64,000 nucleotides of DNA from Atherix ibis (GCA_958298945.1 OY282608.1:80090806-80154805), one strand, 5' to 3'. Positions 24,891-38,099 are shown, numbered from the stretch's first letter. The notes: a model not told the origin generated them from the letters alone. Numbers and translations: made by a program.

Positions 24891-27576
24891 AACCGACAAA
24901 CCAACAAACCAACAAACCAACAAACCAACAAACCAACAAACCAACAATCCAACAAGCCAACAAGCCAAGAAACCAACAAATCAACAAACCAACAAACCAG
25001 CAAACCAACCAACCAACAAGCCAACAAGCCAACAAACCGACAAGCCAACATACGAACAAACGAACAAACCAATAAACCAACAAATCAACAAACCAACAAA
25101 CCAACAAGCCAACAAGTCAACAAGCCAACAAACCAACAAACCAACAAACCAACAAACCAACAAACTAACAAACCAACAAACCAACAAACCAACAAACCAA
25201 CAAGCCAACAAGCCAACAAACCAACAAACCAACAAACGAACAAACCAACAAACCAACAAACCAACAAACCAACAAACCAACAAGCCAACAAACCAACAAA
25301 CCAACAAGCCAACAAACCAACAAGCCAACAAACCAACAAACCAACAAACGAACAAACCAACAAACCAACAAACCAACAAACCAACAAGCCAACAAACCAA
25401 CAAACCAACAAGCCAACAAACCAAAAAACCACAAACCAACAAACCAACAAACCCACAAACCAATAAACTTACAAACCAACAAACCAACATACCAACAAAG
25501 CAACAAACCAACAAGCCAACAAACCAACAAACCAACAAACCAACAAACCAACAAACCAACAAACCAACAAACCAACAAACAAATAAACCAACAAACCCAC
25601 AAACCAATAAACTAACAAACCAACAAACCAACATACCAACAAACCAACAAACCAACAAGCCAACAAACTAACAAACCAACAAACCAACAAACCAACAAAC
25701 CAACAAACCAACAAGCAAACAAGCCAACAAGCCAACAAGCCAACAAGCCAACAAACCAACAAACCGACAAACCAACAAACCAACAAACCAATAAACCAAC
25801 AAACCAACAAACCAACAAGCCAACAAGCCAACAAACCGACAAGCCAACAAACGAACAAACGAACAAACCAATAAACCAACAAACCAACGAACGAACAAAC
25901 CAACAAACCAACAAACCAACAAACCAACAAACCAACAAACCAACAAAACAACAAACCAACAAACCAACAAACCAACAAACCAACAAACCAACAAACCAAC
26001 AAACCAACAAGATAACAAGCCAACAAACCAACAAACAAACAAACCAACAACCCAACAAACCAACAAACCAACAAGCCAACAAACCAACAAGCCAACTAGC
26101 CAACAAGCCAACAAACCAACAAACTAACAAACCAACAAACCAACAAACCAACCAACCAACAAGCCAACAAGCCAACAAACCGACAAGCCAACAAACGAAC
26201 AAACGAACAAACCAATAAACCAACAAACCAACAAACCAACAAACCAACAAGCCAACAAGCCAACAAGCCAATAAGCCAACAAGCCAACAAACCAACAAAC
26301 CAACAAACTAACAAACCAACAAACCAACAAACCAACAAACCAACAAACCAACAAACCAACAAGCCAACAAGCCAACAAACCAACAAACCAACAAGCTAAC
26401 AAACCAAAAAACCACAAACCAACAAACCAACAAACCCACAAACCAATAAACTTACAAACCAACAAACCAACATACCAACAAACCAACAAACCAACAAGCC
26501 AACAAACCAACAAACCAACAGACCAACAAACCAACAAACCAACAAACAAATAAACCAACAAACCCACAAACCAATAAACTAACAAACCAACAAACCAACA
26601 TACCAACAAACCAACAAACCAACAAGCCAACAAGCCAACAAACCAACAAACCAACAAACCAACAAACCAACAAACCAACAAACCAACAAGCCAACAAGCC
26701 AACAAGCCAACAAGCCAACAAGCCAACAAACCAACAAACCGACAAACCAACAAACCAACAAACCAACAAACCAACAAACCAACCAACCAACAAGCCAACA
26801 AGCCAACAAACCGACAAGCCAACAAACAAACAAACGAACAAACCAATTAACCAACAAACCAACGAACGAACAAACCAACAAACCAACAAACCAACAAACC
26901 AACAAACCAACAAACCAACAAACCAACAAACCAACAAACCAACAAACCAACAAACCAACAAGATAACAAGCCAACAAACCAACAAACCAACAAGCCAACA
27001 AACCAACAAACCAACAAACCAACAAACCAACAAGCCAACAAACCAACAAGCCAACAAGCCAACAAGCCCACAAACCAACAAACCAACAAACCAACAAACC
27101 AACAAACCAACAAGATAACAAGCCAACAAACCGACAAACCAACAAGCCAACTAACCAACAAACCAACAAGCCAACAAACCAACAAACCAACAAACCAACA
27201 AGCCAACAAACCAAAAAACAAACAAACGAACTAACCAAAAAAACCAACAAACCAACAAACCAACAAGCCAACAAACTAACAAACCAACAAGCCAACAAAC
27301 CAAAAAACCACAAACCAACAAACCAACAAACTCACAAACCAATAAACTTACAAACCAACAAACCAACATACCAACAAACCAACAAACCAACAAACCAACA
27401 AGCCAACAAACCAACAAACCAACAAACCAACAAACAAATAAACCAACAAACCCACAAACAAATAAACTAACAAACCAACAAACCAACAAACCAACAAACC
27501 AAAAAACCAACAAACCAACAAGCCAACAAACCAACAAGCCAACAAGCCAACAAAGCAACAAACCGACAAACCAACA
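24891..27576. repeat. Left member of a larger repeat of about 3.75 kb
   Basis: Landmarks AAGTCAAC near 25111, 7-bp junctions at 25423 and 26406, AACCAACC patches near 25008, 26148 and 26780, CGAACGAAC at 25888 and 26863, AAGATAAC at 26009 and 26960, and AAAAAACAAACAAACG at 27213 recur at 28.7-31.7 kb. The offset is about 3749-3757 bp up to 26.4 kb and 4397 bp beyond it, because an extra 639-bp duplication lies in the right-hand member. The 25.4-26.4 kb part also matches 34.3-35.3 kb at a fixed 8897-bp offset. Confidence 0.8.
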
Positions 27577-28425
27577 AGCTAACAAACCAACAAACCAACA
27601 AACCAACAAACCAACAAACCAACAAACCAACAAACCAACAAGCCAACAAGCCAACAAACCAACAAACCAACAAACCAACAAACAAACAAACCAACAAACC
27701 AACAAACCAACAAACCAACAAACCAACAAACCAACAAGCCAACAAGCCAACAAACCAACAAACCAACAAACCAACAAACCAACAAACCAACAAACCAACA
27801 AACCAACAAACCAATAAACCAACAAACCAACAAACCAACAAACCAACAAACCAACAAGCCAACAAACCAACAAACCAACAAACCAACAAACCAACAAACC
27901 AACAAACCAACAAACCAACAAACCAACAAAGCAACAAACCAACAAACCAACAAGCTAACAAACCAACAAACCAACAAACCAACAAACCAACAAGCCAACA
28001 AGCCAACAAGCCAACAAAACAACAAACCAACAAACGAACAAACCAACAAACCAACAAACCAACAAACCAATAAGCCAACAAACCAAAAAACCAACAAGCC
28101 AACAAACCAACAAATCAATAAACCAACAAACCAACAAACCAACATACCAACAAACCAACAAACGAACAAACCAACAAACCAACAAACTAACAAACCAACA
28201 AACCAATAAGCCAACAAACCAATACGCCAACAAGCCAACAAACCAACAAACCAACAAACCAACAAACCAACAAACCAACAAGCCAACAAACCAACAAACC
28301 AACAAGCCAACAAACCAAAAAACAAACAAACGAACTAACCAAAAAACCAACAAACCAACAAACCAACAAGCCAACAAACTAACAAACCAACAAGCCAACA
28401 AACCAAAAAACCACAAACCAACAAA
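27577..28425 (+). repeat. 1.14-kb higher-order repeat, copy 3 of 3
   Basis: This block matches copy 2 at an offset of 3765 bp, with the AAAAAACAAACAAACG patch near 28319, the 7-bp junction near 28405 and CTCACAAACC near 28434. It differs by CCAAAACAAC near 28015 and CAATAAGCC near 28205. It is the distal copy of the unit, separated from copies 1 and 2 by the 24.9-27.6 kb segment. Confidence 0.82.
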
Positions 28426-29904
28426 CCAACAAACTCACAAACCAATAAACTTACAAACCAACAAACCAACATACCAACAAACCAACAAACCAACAAGCCA
28501 ACAAACCAACAAACCAACAAACCAACAAACAAATAAACCAACAAACCCACAAACAAATAAACTAACAAACCAACAAACCAACAAACCAACAAACCAAAAA
28601 ACCAACAAACCAACAAGCCAACAAACCAACAAGCCAACAAGCCAACAAACCAACAAACCGACAAACCAACAAACCAACAAACCAACAAACCAACAAACCA
28701 ACAATCCAACAAGCCAACAAGCCAAGAAACCAACAAATCAACAAACCAACAAACCAGCAAACCAACCAACCAACAAGCCAACAAGCCAACAAACCGACAA
28801 GCCAACATACGAACAAACGAACAAACCAATAAACCAACAAATCAACAAACCAACAAACCAACAAGCCAACAAGTCAACAAGCCAACAAACCAACAAACCA
28901 ACAAACCAACAAACCAACAAACTAACAAACCAACAAACCAACAAACCAACAAACCAACAAGCCAACAAGCCAACAAACCAACAAACCAACAAACGAACAA
29001 ACCAACAAACCAACAAACCAACAAACCAACAAGCCAACAAACCAACAAACCAACAAGCCAACAAACCAACAAGCCAACAAACCAACAAACCAACAAACGA
29101 ACAAACCAACAAACCAACAAACCAACAAACCAACAAGCCAACAAACCAACAAACCAACAAGCCAACAAACCAAAAAACCACAAACCAACAAACCAACAAA
29201 CCCACAAACCAATAAACTTACAAACCAACAAACCAACATACCAACAAAGCAACAAACCAACAAGCCAACAAACCAACAAACCAACAAACCAACAAACCAA
29301 CAAACCAACAAACCAACAAACAAATAAACCAACAAACCCACAAACCAATAAACTAACAAACCAACAAACCAACATACCAACAAACCAACAAACCAACAAG
29401 CCAACAAACTAACAAACCAACAAACCAACAAACCAACAAACCAACAAACCAACAAGCAAACAAGCCAACAAGCCAACAAGCCAACAAGCCAACAAACCAA
29501 CAAACCGACAAACCAACAAACCAACAAACCAATAAACCAACAAACCAACAAACCAACAAGCCAACAAGCCAACAAACCGACAAGCCAACAAACGAACAAA
29601 CGAACAAACCAATAAACCAACAAACCAACGAACGAACAAACCAACAAACCAACAAACCAACAAACCAACAAACCAACAAACCAACAAACCAACAAACCAA
29701 CAAACCAACAAACCAACAAACCAACAAACCAACAAACCAACAAACCAACAAACCAACAAACCAACAAGATAACAAGCCAACAAACCAACAAACAAACAAA
29801 CCAACAAGCCAACAAACCAACAAACCAACAAGCCAACAAACCAACAAGCCAACTAGCCAACAAGCCAACAAACCAACAAACCAACAAACCAACAAACCAA
29901 CAAA
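28426..29904. repeat. Right member of the repeat of about 3.75 kb
   Basis: This repeats 24.6-26.1 kb in order: CATACGAAC near 28807, AAGTCAAC near 28872, a 7-bp junction near 29174, CGAACGAAC at 29629, AAGATAAC at 29766 and CTAGCC near 29853. The pure tract between CGAACGAAC and AAGATAAC is two octamers longer than in the left member (137 bp against 121 bp). Confidence 0.8.
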
Positions 29905-30543
29905 CCAACCAACCAACAAGCCAACTAGCCAACAAACCGACAAGCCAACAAACGAACAAACGAACAAACCAATAAACCAACAAACCAACAAACCAACAAA
30001 CCAACAAGCCAACAAGCCAACAAGCCAATAAGCCAACAAGTTAACAAACCAACAAACCAACAAACTAACAAACCAACAAACCAACAAACCAACAAACCAA
30101 CAAACCAACAAACCAACAAGCCAACAAGCCAACAAACCAACAAACCAACAAGCTAACAAACCAAAAAACCACAAACCAACAAACCAACAAACCCACAAAC
30201 CAATAAACTTACAAACCAACAAACCAACATACCAACAAACCAACAAACCAACAAGCCAACAAACCAACAAACCAACAAACCAACAAACCAACAAACCAAC
30301 AAACAAATAAACCAACAAACCCACAAACCAATAAACTAACAAACCAACAAACCAACATACCAACAAACCAACAAACCAACAAGCCAACAAGCCAACAAAC
30401 CAACAAACCAACAAACCAACAAACCAACAAACCAACAAACCAACAAGCCAACAAGCCAACAAGCCAACAAGCCAACAAGCCAACAAACCAACAAACCGAC
30501 AAACCAACAAACCAACAAACCAACAAACCAACAAACCAACAAA
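29905..30543 (+). repeat. 639-bp tandem duplication, copy 1
   Basis: Landmarks CTAGCC at 29925, AAGTTAAC near 30038, CTTAC at 30208 and CTAAC at 30336 recur exactly 639 bp later (30564, 30677, 30847 and 30975). 639 is 79 octamers plus 7 bp, and the unit contains one 7-bp junction. No octamer length difference between copies was seen at any landmark. Confidence 0.9.
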
Positions 30544-31182
30544 CCAACCAACCAACAAGCCAACTAGCCAACAAACCGACAAGCCAACAAACGAACAAAC
30601 GAACAAACCAATAAACCAACAAACCAACAAACCAACAAACCAACAAGCCAACAAGCCAACAAGCCAATAAGCCAACAAGTTAACAAACCAACAAACCAAC
30701 AAACTAACAAACCAACAAACCAACAAACCAACAAACCAACAAACCAACAAACCAACAAGCCAACAAGCCAACAAACCAACAAACCAACAAGCTAACAAAC
30801 CAAAAAACCACAAACCAACAAACCAACAAACCCACAAACCAATAAACTTACAAACCAACAAACCAACATACCAACAAACCAACAAACCAACAAGCCAACA
30901 AACCAACAAACCAACAAACCAACAAACCAACAAACCAACAAACAAATAAACCAACAAACCCACAAACCAATAAACTAACAAACCAACAAACCAACATACC
31001 AACAAACCAACAAACCAACAAGCCAACAAGCCAACAAACCAACAAACCAACAAACCAACAAACCAACAAACCAACAAACCAACAAGCCAACAAGCCAACA
31101 AGCCAACAAGCCAACAAGCCAACAAACCAACAAACCGACAAACCAACAAACCAACAAACCAACAAACCAACAAACCAACAAA
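30544..31182 (+). repeat. 639-bp tandem duplication, copy 2
   Basis: Second copy of 29905-30543. Identity extends to about 31187, where the next expected AACCAACC patch is replaced by CAAACCGACAAACC. This duplication is absent from the corresponding part of the 24.9-27.6 kb member, so it arose after, or was lost before, that larger duplication. Confidence 0.9.
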
Positions 31183-31224
31183 CCAACAAACCGACAAACC
31201 AACAAACCAACAAACCAACAAACC

Positions 31225-32220
31225 AACAAACCGACAAGCCAACAAACAAACAAACGAACAAACCAATAAACCAACAAACCAACGAACGAACAAACCAACA
31301 AACCAACAAACCAACAAACCAACAAACCAACAAACCAACAAACCAACAAACCAACAAACCAACAAACCAACAAACCAAACAAGATAACAAGCCAACAAAC
31401 CAACAAACCAACAAACCAACAAACCAACAAGCCAACAAACCAACAAGCCAACAAGCCAACAAGCCCACAAACCAACAAACCAACAAACCAACAAACCAAC
31501 AAACCAACAAGATAACAAGCCAACAAACCGACAAACCAACAAGCCAACTAACCAACAAACCAACAAGCCAACAAACCAACAAACCAACAAACCAACAAGC
31601 CAACAAACCAAAAAACAAACAAACGAACTAACCAAAAAACCAACAAACCAACAAACCAACAAGCCAACAAACTAACAAACCAACAAGCCAACAAACCAAA
31701 AAACCACAAACCAACAAACCAACAACCTCACAAACCAATAAACTTACAAACCAACAAACCAACATACCAACAAACCAACAAACCAACAAGCCAACAAACC
31801 AACAAACCAACAAACCAACAAACAAATAAACCAACAAACCCACAAACAAATAAACTAACAAACCAACAAACCAACAAACCAACAAACCAAAAAACCAACA
31901 AACCAACAAGCCAACAAACCAACAAGCCAACAAGCCAACAAACCAACAAACCGACAAACCAACAAACCAACAAACCAACAAACCAACAAACCAACAAACC
32001 AACAATCCAACAAGCCAACAAGCCAAGAAACCAACAAATCAACAAACCAACAAACCAGCAAACCAACCAACCAACAAGCCAACAAGCCAACAAACCGACA
32101 AGCCAACATACGAACAAACGAACAAACCAATAAACCAACAAATCAACAAACCAACAAACCAACAAGCCTACAAGTCAACAAGCCAACAAACCAACAAACC
32201 AACAAACCAACAAACCAACA
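31225..32220 (+). repeat. Block of about 1 kb repeated at 1871 bp, copy 1
   Basis: From CCGACAAGCC at 31231 through CGAACGAAC at 31283, an irregular 9-bp unit CAAACCAAACAAG ending at AAGATAAC (31381), AAAAAACAAACAAACG at 31610, CAACCTCACAAACC near 31724 and AAGCCTACAAGTC near 32165, every landmark recurs exactly 1871 bp downstream. The CAACCTCAC and AAGCCTAC variants occur in these two copies and not in the other relatives of the unit. Confidence 0.88.
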
Positions 32221-33095
32221 AACCAACAAACCAACAAACCAACAAACCAACAAACCAACAAACCAACAAACCAACAAACCAACAAGATAACAAGCCAACA
32301 AACCAACAAACAAACAAACCAACAAGCCAACAAACCAACAAACCAACAAGCCAACAAACCAACAAGCCAACTAGCCAACAAGCCAACAGACCAACAAACC
32401 AACAAACCAACAAACCAACAAACCAACCAACCAACAAGCCAACTAGCCAACAAACCGACAAGCCAACAAACGAACAAACGAACAAACCAATAAACCAACA
32501 AACCAACAAACCAACAAACCAACAAGCCAACAAGCCAACAAGCCAATTAGCCAACAAGTTAACAAACCAACAAACCAACAAACTAACAAACCAACAAACC
32601 AACAAACCAACAAACCAACAAACCAACAAACCAACAAACCAACAAGCCAACAAGCCAACAAACCAACAAACCAACAAGCTAACAAACCAAAAAACCACAA
32701 ACCAACAAACCAACAAACCCACAAACCAATAAACTTACAAACCAACAAACCAACATACCAACAAACCAACAAACCAACAAGCCAACAAACCAACAAACCA
32801 ACAAACCAACAAACCAACAAACCAACAAACAAATAAACCAACAAACCCACAAACCAATAAACTAACAAACCAACAAACCAACATACCAACAAACCAACAA
32901 ACCAACAAGCCAACAAGCCAACAAACCAACAAACCAACAAACCAACAAACCAAAAAACCAACAAACCAACAAGCCAACAAGCCAACAAGCCAACAAGCCA
33001 ACAAGCCAACAAACCAACAAACCGACAAACCAACAAACCAACAAACCAACAAACCAACAAACCAACAAACCAACCAACCAACAAGCCAACAAGCC
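32221..33095. repeat. Array segment between the 1871-bp copies
   Basis: Octamer repeat resembling 29.8-30.6 kb, with AAGATAAC near 32283, CTAGCC near 32371 and 32453, AACCAACC patches near 32424 and 33070, CAATTAGCC near 32545, AAGTTAAC near 32556 and a 7-bp junction near 32690. No gene is present. Confidence 0.8.
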
Positions 33096-34091
33096 AACAA
33101 ACCGACAAGCCAACAAACAAACAAACGAACAAACCAATAAACCAACAAACCAACGAACGAACAAACCAACAAACCAACAAACCAACAAACCAACAAACCA
33201 ACAAACCAACAAACCAACAAACCAACAAACCAACAAACCAACAAACCAAACAAGATAACAAGCCAACAAACCAACAAACCAACAAACCAACAAACCAACA
33301 AGCCAACAAACCAACAAGCCAACAAGCCAACAAGCCCACAAACCAACAAACCAACAAACCAACAAACCAACAAACCAACAAGATAACAAGCCAACAAACC
33401 GACAAACCAACAAGCCAACTAACCAACAAACCAACAAGCCAACAAACCAACAAACCAACAAACCAACAAGCCAACAAACCAAAAAACAAACAAACGAACT
33501 AACCAAAAAACCAACAAACCAACAAACCAACAAGCCAACAAACTAACAAACCAACAAGCCAACAAACCAAAAAACCACAAACCAACAAACCAACAACCTC
33601 ACAAACCAATAAACTTACAAACCAACAAACCAACATACCAACAAACCAACAAACCAACAAGCCAACAAACCAACAAACCAACAAACCAACAAACAAATAA
33701 ACCAACAAACCCACAAACAAATAAACTAACAAACCAACAAACCAACAAACCAACAAACCAAAAAACCAACAAACCAACAAGCCAACAAACCAACAAGCCA
33801 ACAAGCCAACAAACCAACAAACCGACAAACCAACAAACCAACAAACCAACAAACCAACAAACCAACAAACCAACAATCCAACAAGCCAACAAGCCAAGAA
33901 ACCAACAAATCAACAAACCAACAAACCAGCAAACCAACCAACCAACAAGCCAACAAGCCAACAAACCGACAAGCCAACATACGAACAAACGAACAAACCA
34001 ATAAACCAACAAATCAACAAACCAACAAACCAACAAGCCTACAAGTCAACAAGCCAACAAACCAACAAACCAACAAACCAACAAACCAACA
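33096..34091 (+). repeat. Block of about 1 kb repeated at 1871 bp, copy 2
   Basis: Copy of 31225-32220, including the same irregular 9-bp unit before AAGATAAC (33252) and the same CAACCTCAC (near 33595) and AAGCCTAC (near 34036) private variants. The match stops near 34091, where this copy has CAAACTAAC and copy 1 a plain unit. Confidence 0.88.
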
Positions 34092-36699
34092 AACTAACAA
34101 ACCAACAAACCAACAAACCAACAAACCAACAAGCCTACAAGCCAACAAACCAACAAACCAACAAACGAACAAACCAACAAACCAACAAACCGACAAACCA
34201 ACAAGCCAACAAACCAACAAACCAACAAGCCAACAAACCAACAAGCCAACAAACCAACAAACCAACAAACGAACAAACCAACAAACCAACAAACCAACAA
34301 ACCAACAAGCCAACAAACCAACAAACCAACAAGCCAACAAACCAAAAAACCACAAACCAACAAACCAACAAACCCACAAACCAATAAACTTACAAACCAA
34401 CAAACCAACATACCAACAAAGCAACAAACCAACAAGCCAACAAACCAACAAACCAACAAACCAACAAACCAACAAACCAACAAACCAACAAACAAATAAA
34501 CCAACAAACCCACAAACCAATAAACTAACAAACCAACAAACCAACATACCAACAAACCAACAAGCCAACAAACTAACAAACCAACAAACCAACAAACCAA
34601 CAAACCAACAAACCAACAAGCAAACAAGCCAACAAGCCAACAAGCCAACAAGCCAACAAACCAACAAACCGACAAACCAACAAACCAACAAACCAATAAA
34701 CCAACAAACCAACAAACCAACAAGCCAACAAGCCAACAAACCGACAAGCCAACAAACGAACAAACGAACAAACCAATAAACCAACAAACCAACGAACGCA
34801 CAAACCAACAAACCAACAAACCAACAAACTAACAAACCAACAAACCAACAAACCAACAAACCAACAAACCAACAAACCAACAAACCAACAAACCAACAAA
34901 CCAACAAGATAACAAGCCAACAAACCAACAAACAAACAAACCAACAAGCCAACAAACCAACAAACCAACAAGCCAACAAACCAATAAGCCAACTAGCCAA
35001 CAAGCCAACAAACCAACAAACCAACAAACCAACAAACCAACAAACCAACCAACCAACAAGCCAACAAGCCAACAAACCGACAAGCCAACAAACGAACAAA
35101 CGAACAAACCAATAAACCAACAAACCAACAAACCAACAAACCAACAAGCCAACAAGCCAACAAGCCAATAAGCCAACAAGCCAACAAACCAACAAACCAA
35201 CAAACTAACAAACCAAAAAACCAACAAACCAACAAACCAACAAACCAACAAACCAACAAGCCAACAAGCCAACAAACCAACAAACCAACAAGCTAACAAA
35301 CCAAAAAACCACAAACCAACAAACCAACAAACCCACAAACCAATAAACTTACAAACCAACAAACCAACATACCAACAAACCAACAAACCAACAAGCCAAC
35401 AAACCAACAAACCAACAAACCAACAAACCAACAAACCAACAAACAAATAAACCAACAAACCCACAAACCAATAAACAAACAAACCAACAAACCAACATAC
35501 CAACAAACCAACAAACCAACAAGCCAACAAGCCAACAAACCAACAAACCAACAAACCAACAAACCAACAAACCAACAAACCAACAAACCAACAAGCCAAC
35601 AAGCCAACAAGCCAACAAGCCAACAAGCCAACAAACCAACAAACCGACAAACCAACAAACCAACAAACCAACAAACCAACAAACCAACCAACCAACAAGC
35701 CAACAAGCCAACAAACCGACAAGCCAACAAACAAACAAACGAACAAACCAATAAACCAACAAACCAACGAACGAACAAACCAACAAACCAACAAACCAAC
35801 AAACCAACAAGCCAACAAACCAACAAGCCAACAAGCCAACAAGCCCACAAACCAACAAACCAACAAATCAACAAACCAACCAACCAACAAGCCAACAAGC
35901 CAACAAACCGACAAGCCAACAAACGAACAAACGAACAAACCAATAAACCAACAAGCCAACAAACCAACAAACCAACAAACCAACAAACCAACAAACCAAC
36001 AAGCCAACAAACCAACAAACCAACAAACCAACAAACCAACAAGCCAACAAGCCAACAAGCCAACAAGCCAACAAACCAACAAACCAACAAACGAACAAAC
36101 CAACAAACCAACAAACCAACAAACCAACAAGCCAACAAACCAAAATACCAACAAACCAACAAACCAACAAATTAATAAACCAACAAACCAACAAACCAAC
36201 ATACCAACAAACCAACAAACGAACAAACCAACAAACCAACAAACTAACAAACCAACAAACCAACAAGCCAACAAACCAATACGCCAACAAGCCAACAAGC
36301 CAACAAACCAACAAACCAACAAACCAACAAACCAACAAACCAACAAGCCAACAAACCAACAAACCAACAAGCCAACAAACCAAAAAACAAACAAACGAAC
36401 AAACGAACAAACCAACAAACCAACAAACCAACCAACCAACAAGCCAACAAGCCAACAAACCGACAAGCCAACAAACGAACAAACGAACAAACCAATAAAC
36501 CAACAAACCAACAAACCAACAAACCAACAAACCAACAAACCAACAAACCAACAAGCCAACAAGCCAACAAACCAACAAACCAACAAACCAACAAACCAAC
36601 AAACCAACAAACCAACAAACCAACAAACCAACAAGCCAACAAACCAACAAACCAACAAACCAACAAACCAACAAACCAACAAACCAACAAAGCAACAAA
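34092..36699. repeat. Array segment with an 8.9-kb-offset copy of 25.4-26.4 kb
   Basis: The part 34.3-35.3 kb (7-bp junction near 34345, CTTAC near 34388, CTAGCC near 34993, AACCAACC patch near 35047) matches 25.4-26.4 kb with equivalent landmarks 8897 bp apart. Beyond 35.3 kb the array holds three further AACCAACC patches (about 35690, 35877 and 36430), CCAAAATACC near 36140 and AAAAAACAAACAAACGAAC near 36383. It is otherwise plain octamers. Confidence 0.8.
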
Positions 36700-37296
36700 C
36701 CAACAAACCAACAAGCTAACAAACCAACAAACCAACAAACCAACAAACCAACATGCCAACAAGCCAACAAGCCAACAAGCCAACAAACCAACAAACCAAC
36801 AAACGAACAAACCAACAAACCAACAAACTAACAAACCAACAAGCAAACAAACCAAAAAACCAACAAACCAACAAATTAATAAACCAACAAACCAACAAAC
36901 CAACATACCAACAAACCAACAAACGAACAAACCAACAAACCAACAAACTAACAAACCAACAAACCAACAAGCCAACAAACCAATACGCCAACAAGCCAAC
37001 AAACCAACAAACCAACAAACCAACAAACCAACAAACCAACAAGCCAACAAACCAACAAACCAACAAGCCAACAAACCAAAAAACAAACAAACGAAAAAAC
37101 GAACAAACCAACAAACCAACAAACCAACAAACCAAAAGACCAACAAACCAATACGCCAACAAACGAACAAACGAACAGACCAACAAACCAACAAACCAAC
37201 AAGCCAACAAACCAACAAGCCAACAAGCCAACAAACCAAAAAGCCAACAAACGAACAAACGAACAAACCAACAAACCAACAAACCAACAAGCCAAA
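36700..37296. repeat. Array segment with the last AAAAAACAAACAAACG patch
   Basis: Octamer repeat with CAACATGCC near 36750, AAGCAAACAAACC near 36841, CAAATTAATAAACC near 36873, CAATACGCC near 36982, AAAAAACAAACAAACGAAAAAACG near 37079, AAAAGACC near 37135 and an irregular AAGCCAAACC near 37289. To the right the AACGAACTAACG-type patch is no longer seen. Confidence 0.8.
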
Positions 37297-37536
37297 CCAA
37301 CAAACCAACAAACCAATACGCCAACAAGCCAATAAACCAACAAACCAACAAACCAACAAACCAACAAGCCAACAAGCCAACAAGCCAACAATCCAACAAG
37401 CCAACAAGCCAACAAGCCAACCAACCAACAAACCAACAAACCAACAAACCAACAAACCAACAAACCAACAAACCAACAAACCAACAAACCAACAAACCAA
37501 CAAACCAACAAACCAACAAGCCAACAAGCCAACAAA
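37297..37536 (+). repeat. 240-bp perfect tandem duplication, copy 1
   Basis: A 240-bp unit (30 octamers) containing CAATACGCCAACAAGCC near 37315, CAATAAACC near 37330, CAATCCAAC near 37389 and an AACCAACC patch near 37418. The 120 bp from 37321 to 37440 are identical to 37561-37680, and the following lines also agree. I saw no difference across the compared length. Confidence 0.93.
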
Positions 37537-37796
37537 CCAACAAACCAACAAACCAATACGCCAACAAGCCAATAAACCAACAAACCAACAAACCAACAAA
37601 CCAACAAGCCAACAAGCCAACAAGCCAACAATCCAACAAGCCAACAAGCCAACAAGCCAACCAACCAACAAACCAACAAACCAACAAACCAACAAACCAA
37701 CAAACCAACAAACCAACAAACCAACAAACCAACAAACCAACAAACCAACAAACCAACAAGCCAACAAGCCAACAAACCAACAAACCAACAAACCAA
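37537..37796 (+). repeat. 240-bp perfect tandem duplication, copy 2
   Basis: Second copy, running about 20 bp past one full unit. Agreement ends near 37796, where copy 1 would continue with CAATACG and this copy reads CAACAAACC. Identity without any noticed mismatch marks it as one of the youngest duplications in the window (inference). Confidence 0.93.
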
Positions 37797-38099
37797 CAAA
37801 CCAACAAACCAACAAGCCAACAAACCAATACGCCAACAAACGAACAAACGAACAAACCAACAAACCAACAAACTAACAAACCAACAAACCAACAAACCAA
37901 CAAACCAACAAACCAATAAGCCAACAAACCAACAAACCAACAAACCAACAAACCAACAAACCAACAAACCAACAAACCAACAAACCAACAAACCAACAAA
38001 CCTATAAACCAACAAACCAACAAACCAACTAACCAACAAACCAACAAACATACAAGCCAACAAGCCAACAAGCCAACAAGCCAACAAGCCAACAAACCA
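37797..38099. repeat. Mostly pure octamer tract
   Basis: Octamer repeat with CAATACGCC near 37825, AACGAAC pair, CAATAAGCC near 37914 and CCTATAAACC near 38000. The rest is plain AAACCAAC, then AAGCCAAC units from about 38050. Nothing else was found. Confidence 0.8.

Noticed and set aside
36753..37919. A + strand open frame of 388 codons beginning at an ATG
   Set aside because: It is a low-complexity QTNKPTNQ repeat. The ATG is a chance CAACATGCC variant unit, and the frame spans the 240-bp tandem duplication and junction irregularities with no sign of coding constraint.
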